This document shows positions 27,428-34,901 of a stretch of 64,000 bases of DNA, in pieces; positions within the stretch are counted from its first letter, which is position 1; the number at the start of each line of letters is the position of its first letter. Source of the stretch: an uncultured Prevotella sp. (GTDB lineage: Bacteria; Bacteroidota; Bacteroidia; Bacteroidales; Bacteroidaceae); assembly GCA_900316565.1 (NCBI GenBank), contig ONDK01000004.1, forward strand, positions 1 through 64,000, given 5' to 3'. The notes below the pieces were generated by a model, which saw nothing but the letters and a program-made list of their open reading frames with translations, searched no databases and was not told the DNA's origin. The position numbers and the translations under genes were made by a program.

Positions 27428-28435
27428 ATGAGAAACAAATCATTTATTACGAGGTTGGCACAGCTTTGCGTGATAGCCTCTGCATTCATCGCGTTATCAT
27501 TTAAGCCTGATGTACCGACCATCTACATCATCGGCGACTCTACAGCCGCAGAGAAAGACATCTCCAAGGGACAGACAGAGCGTGGCTGGGGAATGGTTCT
27601 CCAAGGCTTCTTCGACGAAGGGGTAAGAATAGAGAACCATGCCGTCAACGGCCGTTCCTCACGCAGTTTCTATACCGAAGGACGATGGAAGAAAGTAATC
27701 GACAAGGTAAAGCCCGGCGACTACGTAATCATTCAGTTCGGACATAACGATGAAAAGCCCAAGCCCGACCGTCACACGGATGTAGGTACCACCTTCGACG
27801 CTCATCTTGCCGAATATGCCATTGAGACAAAGGCAAAGGGAGCCACTCCTATTCTTATGAGTCCGGTTGTCAGACGCAATTTTTACTTAGTACCAGAGAA
27901 GCAGGATGACGACGAGAAGCTCCGTGAGACGACCTATCATGGTGAGACCGTCAACTCTGATACACTTATAGACACACACGGAGAGTATGCCAAGGTTGCA
28001 CAACGCGTTGCAAAGAAATATGGTTTCGTCTTTATCGATGCCAACAAGATTACCCATGACATCGAACAAGGAATGGGAATAGAGGATTCCAGAAAGCTTC
28101 ATATGTGGCTGCAACCGGGCATCTACTCTTGGGCTCCCAAAGGACGTCAGGACAACACACATTATAATATTTATGGCGCGCACATCATTGCAGGTGCTCT
28201 CGCAGATGCTTTAGGCAACGCCATACCGGCACTAAAGCCACATGTACGCCATTTCGATTACATCGTCTCCGATGAGGGTCGTGGAAACTTCATGACACCT
28301 GAGGAAGCCGTTGAGGCTGCCCCCAAAGGAAAGTCGACAGTACTCATCCTTCATGGCAATTTTAAAAAGCCACAGATACCACGAAAAAAGAAAATCAGTT
28401 GGATTTTCTTTGACAATGGCAAATGGAAAGAATAA
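27428..28435 (+). CDS. Exported SGNH esterase, rhamnogalacturonan acetylesterase-like
   Basis: The 335-residue product has a basic, hydrophobic N-terminal export signal (about 1-26). The SGNH hydrolase blocks follow: YIIGDSTAA with the nucleophile Ser, the block II glycine in NHAVNGRSSRSF, block III FGHNDEKP, and block V DNTHYNIYGAH with the catalytic Asp and His. This block set and GDSTA favour carbohydrate esterase family CE12, which deacetylates pectin side chains. No neighbouring polysaccharide genes are present. The last 60 residues are a basic extension. Confidence 0.82.
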   Translation: MRNKSFITRLAQLCVIASAFIALSFKPDVPTIYIIGDSTAAEKDISKGQTERGWGMVLQGFFDEGVRIENHAVNGRSSRSFYTEGRWKKVIDKVKPGDYVIIQFGHNDEKPKPDRHTDVGTTFDAHLAEYAIETKAKGATPILMSPVVRRNFYLVPEKQDDDEKLRETTYHGETVNSDTLIDTHGEYAKVAQRVAKKYGFVFIDANKITHDIEQGMGIEDSRKLHMWLQPGIYSWAPKGRQDNTHYNIYGAHIIAGALADALGNAIPALKPHVRHFDYIVSDEGRGNFMTPEEAVEAAPKGKSTVLILHGNFKKPQIPRKKKISWIFFDNGKWKE

Positions 28436-28450
28436 ACAAAGGACTACACA

Positions 28451-28611
28451 TCAACTCTCGTAAGTGGGTTACTAACTATTTAATACAATAGTCAGAACAA
28501 GACGATAAAGAAGCACTGCTCCATTATAGGTCAAGCATTATATAGTATCTGCTATTTTGTATAAAAATGAAATTAATGATTACAAAGTATTTTTACACTT
28601 ACGAGAGTTGA
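28451..28611. mobile_element. MITE-like element with perfect 16-bp inverted ends
   Basis: TCAACTCTCGTAAGTG (28451-28466) and CACTTACGAGAGTTGA (28596-28611) are exact reverse complements 161 bases end to end. The interior is AT-rich and non-coding. This fits a miniature inverted-repeat element moved by a transposase encoded elsewhere. I see no obvious target-site duplication next to the ends, and no second copy in the window, so mobility is inferred. Confidence 0.6.
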
Positions 28612-28690
28612 TTCATTAATGTAATTATTGTAGAACTACCATGAAGAATAAGAAAAATCGAATCTTTTGAAAAAATTACAAGCAATAATT

Positions 28691-28720
28691 TTGTTAGGAA
28701 AAAAGAATATATTACCTTTG
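28691..28720 (+). promoter_or_regulatory. Promoter of the second fur-type gene
   Basis: TTG (28691-28693), 19 bases, then TACCTTTG (28713-28720): a full Bacteroidota promoter, 28 bases before the ATG. Confidence 0.75.
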
Positions 28721-28748
28721 CATTCTGAAAAACTTTGCAATAAATTAT

Positions 28749-29219
28749 ATGAAAAGAGACGAAGCTTATGATCGCTTGGTTAGCCGAGACATACGTCCTT
28801 CACTACAGCGTCTGGCGATAATGAAGTTTCTGTTGGCAAACAGAACGCACCCGACGGTAGAAGATGTCTACAAAGGCCTGTATCAGAAAATACCGACTCT
28901 GAGCCGTACTACAGTTTACAACACTCTCCGAATGTTCTATGAGAAGGGAGCGGCACAGATGATTACGATTGACGAGCACCGCGTCTGCTACGACGGAGAT
29001 CTCCATCCACACGTGCACTTCTTCTGTTATCACTGCGAGAAGGTGTATGACCTGATGGATGAGGAAGCTCCCGTACAGTATCGTGGCGACATCAATGGAT
29101 TTCTGGTAAAGGACAGTCAGTTGTACTATCGCGGTATCTGCCCGAAATGCAGAGCTAAGATTATCAACGCAGACAAAGAATGTTCAGAGAAAAAGAAATC
29201 TGAACGCTACGCCAACTAG
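28749..29219 (+). CDS. Fur/PerR-family regulator (second)
   Basis: A 156-residue Fur-superfamily repressor. The winged helix lies at about 14-85 (RPSLQRLAIMKFLLANRTHPTVEDVY and SRTTVYNTLRMF). The C-terminal half has HPHVHFFCYHCEKVYDL and CPKCRAK, two CxxC pairs. The HVHFFC pattern resembles PerR-like members that in Bacteroidota are often next to peroxide-defence genes; none is adjacent here. It differs clearly from the first Fur-family protein 4.5 kb upstream. It converges on the iron-type ABC genes. Confidence 0.8.
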   Translation: MKRDEAYDRLVSRDIRPSLQRLAIMKFLLANRTHPTVEDVYKGLYQKIPTLSRTTVYNTLRMFYEKGAAQMITIDEHRVCYDGDLHPHVHFFCYHCEKVYDLMDEEAPVQYRGDINGFLVKDSQLYYRGICPKCRAKIINADKECSEKKKSERYAN

Positions 29220-29364
29220 ATATTTTCACCCTTGTGGTGAGAATTGAACGTATATTGACAACCAAGCATTTTGACCTATCAAGGTCTTGAGCTTAGACGA
29301 AAGACTTTTGAAGCCCAAAGCAGGCTATCCAAGGTTTTAAGTCTGACAAAGCACTAACAAAACA

Positions 29365-29392
29365 GAACGGCGATTCATCAGAATCGCCGTTC
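29365..29392. terminator. Hairpin between the second fur-type gene and the ABC permease
   Basis: GAACGGCGATTC and GAATCGCCGTTC pair perfectly around ATCA. T-rich DNA follows at a short distance on the plus strand and TTTTGTT on the minus strand. It probably terminates both converging transcripts. Confidence 0.75.
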
Positions 29393-29491
29393 AGCCATTC
29401 TTTCACATTTTTATCTTCTAAGCATCTCAAAGGTAAATGGCTTTGATTCTCTTACTTTAACAAGCAAAATCTACTATAATCCGGCTCCTCA

Positions 29492-30577
29492 TCACCGCCT
29501 TTTTTTTATAAGTACATAGATAATAACCGGCGCGCCGATAAGAGGCGTTACTGCGTTAAGCGGGAGAATGCCCGCATCTCCGGGAACATGACATAGTGCA
29601 TTGCAGAGAAGAGCTACCACCGAGCCACACAAAATAGTCATGGGAAGCAAACTACGGTGGTCCTCACTACCGAGAAGAAGCCGGGCAATATGCGGCGTGG
29701 CCAGTCCTATAAAAGCCACCGGACCACAGAAAGCCGTTGTGACAGCCGTCAATAATCCTGTGAGCACAAGAAGGACATTGCGCATTCTGCGGGTATTGAT
29801 GCCCATGCTTCTGGCATATTCCTCACCGAGCAGCAATGCATTGAGCGGTTTGATTAGGAACAGAGATATTATTATTCCCAGAAGTGTTGCAAAGGCAAAC
29901 AAAGGCATTGACGACATCTGCACTCCTCCAAAGTCGCCCATACCCCATACGGCGTAGCTCTTCACCCCCTCCTCTGTGGAGAAGAAGTTTAGCAGTTCTA
30001 TTGCCGAAGAAGAGACATAGCCGACCATAATGCCTATTATAAGCAGTACAACGCTGTTTCGGACTAATGTGGAAAAGAAAAATATCATTCCCGTAACCGC
30101 CATAGCTCCTACGAAAGCAGCTATGAGTACTGCGGCAAATCCCGTAACAGAGAACATCTCCGTCGACACACTTCCGCCAAGCCACAGCATGACCACCGCA
30201 ACACCAAGGCCCGCACCACTGCTTATGCCGAAGACATCAGGACCCGCAAGGGGATTACGGAAGGTAGTCTGAAGCAACAGTCCCGTAACTGCTAAAGCTC
30301 CACCGGAGAGCATAGCCGTAAGAGCCTGTGGAAGACGTGTTTCTAGAATGATATACCGCCAGGTAGCATCACCGTTATCATTTGGAAAAAAAAGAATACC
30401 AACAACATCTTTTATCGGTATTCTCACAGAGCCAGACAAAAGGTTAACGACAAAGAGCCCCAGCACGGCTAAGACTAGAACAGCCATTATGAACGCACCT
30501 TCCAAAGCCTTTCCATGCATCGCTGGAAATCCATCGCTAAAACTTCCTTTTCGTCTATTTTCCTGTCTTGTCGTCAT
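29492..30577 (-). CDS. FecCD/BtuC-type ABC transporter permease
   Basis: A 361-residue inner-membrane permease for iron chelates, haem or cobalamin. It has about ten hydrophobic segments. The family blocks are clear: LPQALTAMLSGGALAVTGLLLQTTFRNPLAGPDVFGISSGAG, and GPVAFIGLATPHIARLLLGSEDHR, which contacts the ATPase. The substrate cannot be told from sequence. It follows the binding lipoprotein by 171 bases. No ATP-binding subunit follows before the converging regulator gene. Confidence 0.92.
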   Translation of the reverse strand: MTTRQENRRKGSFSDGFPAMHGKALEGAFIMAVLVLAVLGLFVVNLLSGSVRIPIKDVVGILFFPNDNGDATWRYIILETRLPQALTAMLSGGALAVTGLLLQTTFRNPLAGPDVFGISSGAGLGVAVVMLWLGGSVSTEMFSVTGFAAVLIAAFVGAMAVTGMIFFFSTLVRNSVVLLIIGIMVGYVSSSAIELLNFFSTEEGVKSYAVWGMGDFGGVQMSSMPLFAFATLLGIIISLFLIKPLNALLLGEEYARSMGINTRRMRNVLLVLTGLLTAVTTAFCGPVAFIGLATPHIARLLLGSEDHRSLLPMTILCGSVVALLCNALCHVPGDAGILPLNAVTPLIGAPVIIYVLIKKRR

Positions 30578-30748
30578 AAATGTTTATGTGTTGAGTCATT
30601 ATGGAAGAGGACAAATTGCCAACCGAGGTTTTAACTTTTCTTCTATTCAATTATGTAAAAAACATATCTAACAATCGGGAAAAAATTTTATACATTTTCG
30701 TTGTAGCCCAATGCAAGTATGAGGATCATTCCCCCATATTACAAGAGT

Positions 30749-31891
30749 TTAAAAATGATGGTAGTATCGTAGTTTTCCTTGCCGCAGGTCCGGATGAAAA
30801 ATCTGTATTAAGTCAGAAAGAAGCCAGTCAGGGCGCCAACTTACCTCCTCGAAATACGGCACCACATCAACAGGACAGCCATAAATCTCGCCAGTCCTAT
30901 AAGGTTTTAAAGCCTCATAGCCGCTGTATTCGGCATGCAGTTTGTCGCGGGTCATAATGCCGTTATAGCTCATTATCCACACATCGGCATTACCCATCTT
31001 TTCAAGCACGGTCTCAAAGGGCAACGGCAGACTTCCAGTATGGCTGTCAGAACTGTAAGCGTAACGTCCGCCGGCATCCTTATACATCAGTCCCACGCTA
31101 CTCTGTCCGCCGGGGACATACCACACGGAGCCCGTCTTACGGTCAGGCAGCACACTGAGAGTCTTCTTCGCTCTCCTGACCTTGACTTTCAGACTGTTAT
31201 AGTTAGCCTCCACAACAGAGAAAAGGCTGTCGGCCTCTATCTCACGTCCTAGGAGCATGCCATAGAATTTCATCCACTCCGCACGTCCGAGAGGCCCCTG
31301 CTCCATATAGTCAGCACACTCTATGATAGGTATGTTTATCTCCTCCAGACGGCCATAGCCGCCACTGTTTTCAAAAGGAGACAGGAAGATGGCATCGGCC
31401 CTCATACTTATTATCTTCTCTACGTCAGGCTTCATGGAGTTGCCAACGTTGCAAATGGCATGCGCTGAGCCGGGGGCATTTGCCGGTGAGCCCGCAATCC
31501 GTTTCTGAATGTCAGGAATATGCATGTACTGCGGGTCTGCCACGCCGGCGATAGCATCACCGACATGCAGCATCTCGATAAGATTAGCATGGGCGGCTGT
31601 GAACACTACGGCACGCCGGATGGGCACATAGACGACTGTCCCTTCCGGGATATGTCCCGAAAGACGCGCTGAGTCCTTGTGATTGACCAATATATAGCGG
31701 TGAAGAGTCCGTCCGTCCTTCCATGGGTCGGCAAGTCTTACAACAGTATAGCCATTCCTCTTTTCTACACTTATATGTTTGGCATATCGGAATGTTGAGT
31801 CTTGGGACGACATGTTATCTGAACTTTTTCGTCCACAACCCGACCACAATACCACGGAAAAGAACAGCGCAAGATAAAGAATTCTATTCAT
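30749..31891 (-). CDS. Substrate-binding lipoprotein of an iron/cobalamin-type ABC importer
   Basis: The 380-residue product has a lipoprotein signal ending in LWSGC (Cys about 19). It has the periplasmic binding-protein fold of the BtuF/FepB class: RRAVVFTAAHANLIEMLHVGDAIAGVAD early, EKIISMRADAIFLSPF in the middle and a long linking helix. It would bind a haem, siderophore or corrinoid and pass it to the adjacent permease. It is divergent from the DASS gene. Confidence 0.88.
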   Translation of the reverse strand: MNRILYLALFFSVVLWSGCGRKSSDNMSSQDSTFRYAKHISVEKRNGYTVVRLADPWKDGRTLHRYILVNHKDSARLSGHIPEGTVVYVPIRRAVVFTAAHANLIEMLHVGDAIAGVADPQYMHIPDIQKRIAGSPANAPGSAHAICNVGNSMKPDVEKIISMRADAIFLSPFENSGGYGRLEEINIPIIECADYMEQGPLGRAEWMKFYGMLLGREIEADSLFSVVEANYNSLKVKVRRAKKTLSVLPDRKTGSVWYVPGGQSSVGLMYKDAGGRYAYSSDSHTGSLPLPFETVLEKMGNADVWIMSYNGIMTRDKLHAEYSGYEALKPYRTGEIYGCPVDVVPYFEEVSWRPDWLLSDLIQIFHPDLRQGKLRYYHHF

Positions 31892-31920
31892 TATTCATCA
31901 GTTTTCTGGAAAATCATCTG

Positions 31921-31928
31921 CAAAGTTA
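31921..31928 (-). promoter_or_regulatory. -7 box of the binding-lipoprotein gene
   Basis: The minus-strand sequence TAACTTTG matches TAnnTTTG, 30 bases before the ATG at 31891. Confidence 0.55.
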
Positions 31929-31947
31929 CAAAAAACCGGCATTTCTT

Positions 31948-31978
31948 TTGCCCGTTACCATTAAAATTGTTAATTTTG
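31948..31978 (+). promoter_or_regulatory. Promoter of the DASS transporter gene
   Basis: TTG (31948-31950), 20 bases, then TAATTTTG (31971-31978). A full promoter, 87 bases before the ATG. Confidence 0.75.
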
Positions 31979-32064
31979 ACACCGTTTTATAGGGTTTTAT
32001 TGCAACCAGATAATTACCCTGTTAACACCTATACCCATCACTCAACACCTAAATTCACAGCTAT

Positions 32065-34020
32065 ATGGAAGAAAGCCAAAGCCGACTAAGCAGTAAATTC
32101 TCGCTGAAGAAATTTATTGAGTTCGCTGTTATCGTAGTCATAACAGCAGTAATCTGGAACATACCGCAGGAGTCGTTCGGAATAGACGGACTCACGGTGA
32201 TACAGCAGAGGGTCATAGCCATCTTCGTCTTCGCCACACTGTCATGGTTGACGGAGGCTATCCCGTCATGGGCCACGTCCCTTGTTATCATCACATCCAT
32301 GTGTCTTACCATCAGCAACAACTCCCTATCCATGTTCAAAGGCGGAGGTGCCGCCATATCCGCCAATGGAACAGAGCTGGCCTTCACGAAAGGACTGAAG
32401 TTCACATCTGGCATCATCGGTGAGAACAAGATTATCATAGACCAGAAAGACGGTCAGCTGACCCTGAAAGGAAAAGACATAGCATTCAACATCGACTCTC
32501 TGCACAAAGGACAGACCATCGTCACAACCTACGTTACCGACAAGGAGGACAAGGCATACCTGACGATTTCAAATGCCAACATGAAGGAAGGCGAGAAGAA
32601 CGACTCCCTGTCGGTCGTCAACTCCGTCGTAACAAAAGATGGAACGGTAACGTTCACCAATAAGGGCGGTCTCATCAACCTTAAGACCATTGCCATCAAC
32701 GACGCTGGAAAGACAGTCCGCCACTGGGATTTCACCAACATCACCGACAAGGACCTCAAGAGTCTGCAGAGCGATGCCGCCATCTGGAGTGCGGCCAGCG
32801 ACAAGAGCGGTGTTTATACCAACCGTACAACACTCAAAGGAGCCAACTTCGGTGCTGAGCTGAAATCGTCCGACATCATGGCCACCTTCGCCAACCCAAT
32901 CATCATACTGTTCCTCGGTGGTTTCATTTTGGCTATCGCCGCCACAAAGTCAGGACTTGACGTCCTACTGGCCCGTTCGCTCATCAAACCATTCGGAAAG
33001 AAGAGCGAGAATGTGCTTCTCGGATTTCTTCTTATCACGGGAGTTTTCTCCATGTTCGTCAGCAATACGGCCACAGCAGCCATGATGCTCACATTCCTTA
33101 CACCAGTCTTTGCTGCTCTGCCGGCGAACGGCAAAGGTCGCATAGCACTGACCATGAGCATACCTGTTGCCGCCAACCTCGGAGGTATGGCAACACCTAT
33201 CGGCACGCCACCAAACGCAATAGCCCTCCAGGCTCTCAACGGGCCGGAGCTCCACATGGGCATCGGCTTCGGCCAATGGATGGCTTTCATGTTCCCATTG
33301 GTCATCGTGTTGCTGCTCATCAGCTGGTTCATTCTGAAAAAAGAGTTCCCTTTCTCGCAGAAGACAATAGAATTGAAGATTGAAGGCCACGTCCATCACG
33401 GATGGAGGATGTGGGTGGTATGCATCACATTTGCAGTAACCATCCTCATGTGGCTCTTCGACCGCGTGACAGGTGTCGACGCCAATACCGTAGCACTTAT
33501 ACCTATTGCGACATTCGCCATCACCGGTGTTATCACGGCCAAGGACCTGCAGCAGATAAACTGGAGCGTTATCTGGATGGTTGCCGGAGGCTTTGCCTTG
33601 GGACTGGGCATGAATGGCTCTGGTCTAGCCACGGCAGCCATCGCCAGCATTCCTTTCGGAAGCTGGAGTCCAATGGTTATCTTGATTATCTCTGGACTTA
33701 TCTGTTATTTCCTGTCCAACTTCATATCCAACACTGCCACCGCGGCACTGCTTGTACCTATCTTGGCCGTTGTCTGCAACGGAATGGGCGACAGTCTTAA
33801 CGCCATCGGCGGCACGTCGACCATTCTCATGGGAATAGCGCTGTCGGCTTCCGCTGCCATGTGTCTGCCTATCTCCACACCTCCTAATGCCATTGCCTAC
33901 TCCACAGGGCTCATAGACCAGAAGAGCATGCTGAAGATAGGTATCATTACAGGTGTCCTGACCATGGTTCTCGGTTACACCGTCCTCTACTGCGTAGGAA
34001 AGATGCATTTCCTCGGATAA
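32065..34020 (+). CDS. DASS-family sodium/anion symporter with an inserted domain
   Basis: This inner-membrane symporter probably takes up dicarboxylates or sulfate with sodium. Both family SNT motifs are present: SNTATAAMML and ISNTATAALLV, each followed by a proline motif (GTPPNAIAL and STPPNAIAY). The 651 residues exceed the family's usual 450-500. The surplus is residues about 93-265 (DNA 32341-32859), a hydrophilic beta-rich segment between the third helix and the FANPIIILFLGGFILA helix, predicted to face the periplasm. It contains a WDFT...LKSLQSDAAIW pattern. The frame is intact throughout, so this is not an assembly artefact in any obvious way. Confidence 0.9.
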   Translation: MEESQSRLSSKFSLKKFIEFAVIVVITAVIWNIPQESFGIDGLTVIQQRVIAIFVFATLSWLTEAIPSWATSLVIITSMCLTISNNSLSMFKGGGAAISANGTELAFTKGLKFTSGIIGENKIIIDQKDGQLTLKGKDIAFNIDSLHKGQTIVTTYVTDKEDKAYLTISNANMKEGEKNDSLSVVNSVVTKDGTVTFTNKGGLINLKTIAINDAGKTVRHWDFTNITDKDLKSLQSDAAIWSAASDKSGVYTNRTTLKGANFGAELKSSDIMATFANPIIILFLGGFILAIAATKSGLDVLLARSLIKPFGKKSENVLLGFLLITGVFSMFVSNTATAAMMLTFLTPVFAALPANGKGRIALTMSIPVAANLGGMATPIGTPPNAIALQALNGPELHMGIGFGQWMAFMFPLVIVLLLISWFILKKEFPFSQKTIELKIEGHVHHGWRMWVVCITFAVTILMWLFDRVTGVDANTVALIPIATFAITGVITAKDLQQINWSVIWMVAGGFALGLGMNGSGLATAAIASIPFGSWSPMVILIISGLICYFLSNFISNTATAALLVPILAVVCNGMGDSLNAIGGTSTILMGIALSASAAMCLPISTPPNAIAYSTGLIDQKSMLKIGIITGVLTMVLGYTVLYCVGKMHFLG

Positions 34021-34037
34021 ACACTTATCGTCCCAGT

Positions 34038-34058
34038 CAGGCCCAATAACCGGGCCTG
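34038..34058 (+). promoter_or_regulatory. Hairpin after the DASS gene
   Basis: CAGGCCC (34038-34044) pairs with GGGCCTG (34052-34058) around AATAACC. It lies 18 bases after the DASS stop. There is no T-run, so termination here would be weak and read-through into the lipoprotein-tamB pair is possible. Confidence 0.45.
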
Positions 34059-34175
34059 GCCACGGACAATATGCGTTGGATTAAAGAAATAACGTTAATT
34101 GATGTGAAACGTGCAATAAACGCACAAGTACATACGTTGGTAATAAGGACAATAGGTTTTATAATAAAGAAGCAC

Positions 34176-34895
34176 ATGAAAAAGGTTCTATTCATTACAA
34201 TCTCCGCAGCAGTCATAGCACTGACCAGTTGCGAAAACAAGACAACCGCCGGTGGAGATGCTGATTCGACAGCTAAGGACACCACAGCACTGGTTGCTGA
34301 CACGACAGACTCCGTCGCTGCATTAGCCAAAGGTGGCGACGCAAAGGCCGCACCGGCAACGGCAGCAGCCCTGACAAAGGAGATACAGGAAAAGATTACT
34401 GCCAAGGACGCCAAAGGATTGACGACACTCCTGATGAATGCCAAGGCGAAGATAGCCCAGCTGGCAAAGGAAGACCCTGCCGCTGCAAAGGCCTATGTCT
34501 CACAACTTCAGCAGTATGTGAGCCAGCATGCAGCAGAGCTTAAGACGATCGTTGCAGGTAATGCCACCATCACACAGGCTATCGACGAGGTGAAGAGCCT
34601 CAACCCAGAGAAAGTTGTCAACGCCGTAGCGAACGCTACTGAGGCAGACGCGAAGAACATTGCCACGAGTGCTGCTGAGACGGCTAAGAGCAAGGCCGAG
34701 AATGCCGTAAACAACAAGGTCAATGAGGCTACGACAAAAGCCAACGAAGCAAAGAACGCTGCTGAAGCAAAGGCCAGCAAAGCCGTAACCAAAGCACAGA
34801 CTAAGGCCAACGACGCTATAAACAAGACACAGAAGAAAGCCAACGATGCCGTCAACAAGGCTACTGATAAGGCTCTTAAAGGTCTGGGGCTCTAA
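34176..34895 (+). CDS. Ala/Lys-rich coiled-coil lipoprotein
   Basis: From the ATG at 34176 the product is 239 residues. It has a lipoprotein signal (MKKVLFITISAAVIALTSC, Cys 19), a Thr/Asp/Ala-rich linker, a helical middle, and a C-terminal half of repeated Lys-Ala-Asn heptads such as NKTQKKANDAVNKATDKA. An earlier in-frame ATG at 34071 would place 35 unrelated residues before the signal peptide and is rejected. The function is unknown. It ends 6 bases before tamB, which suggests an envelope role alongside it. Confidence 0.75.
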   Translation: MKKVLFITISAAVIALTSCENKTTAGGDADSTAKDTTALVADTTDSVAALAKGGDAKAAPATAAALTKEIQEKITAKDAKGLTTLLMNAKAKIAQLAKEDPAAAKAYVSQLQQYVSQHAAELKTIVAGNATITQAIDEVKSLNPEKVVNAVANATEADAKNIATSAAETAKSKAENAVNNKVNEATTKANEAKNAAEAKASKAVTKAQTKANDAINKTQKKANDAVNKATDKALKGLGL

Positions 34896-34901
34896 CACTT
34901 G

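Larger units (their letters stand above)
28436..28748. other. Gene-free gap with an inverted-end element
   Basis: The 313 bases between the esterase and the second fur-type gene contain the 161-bp element with 16-bp inverted ends (28451-28611) and the promoter at 28691-28720. I see nothing else. Confidence 0.6.
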
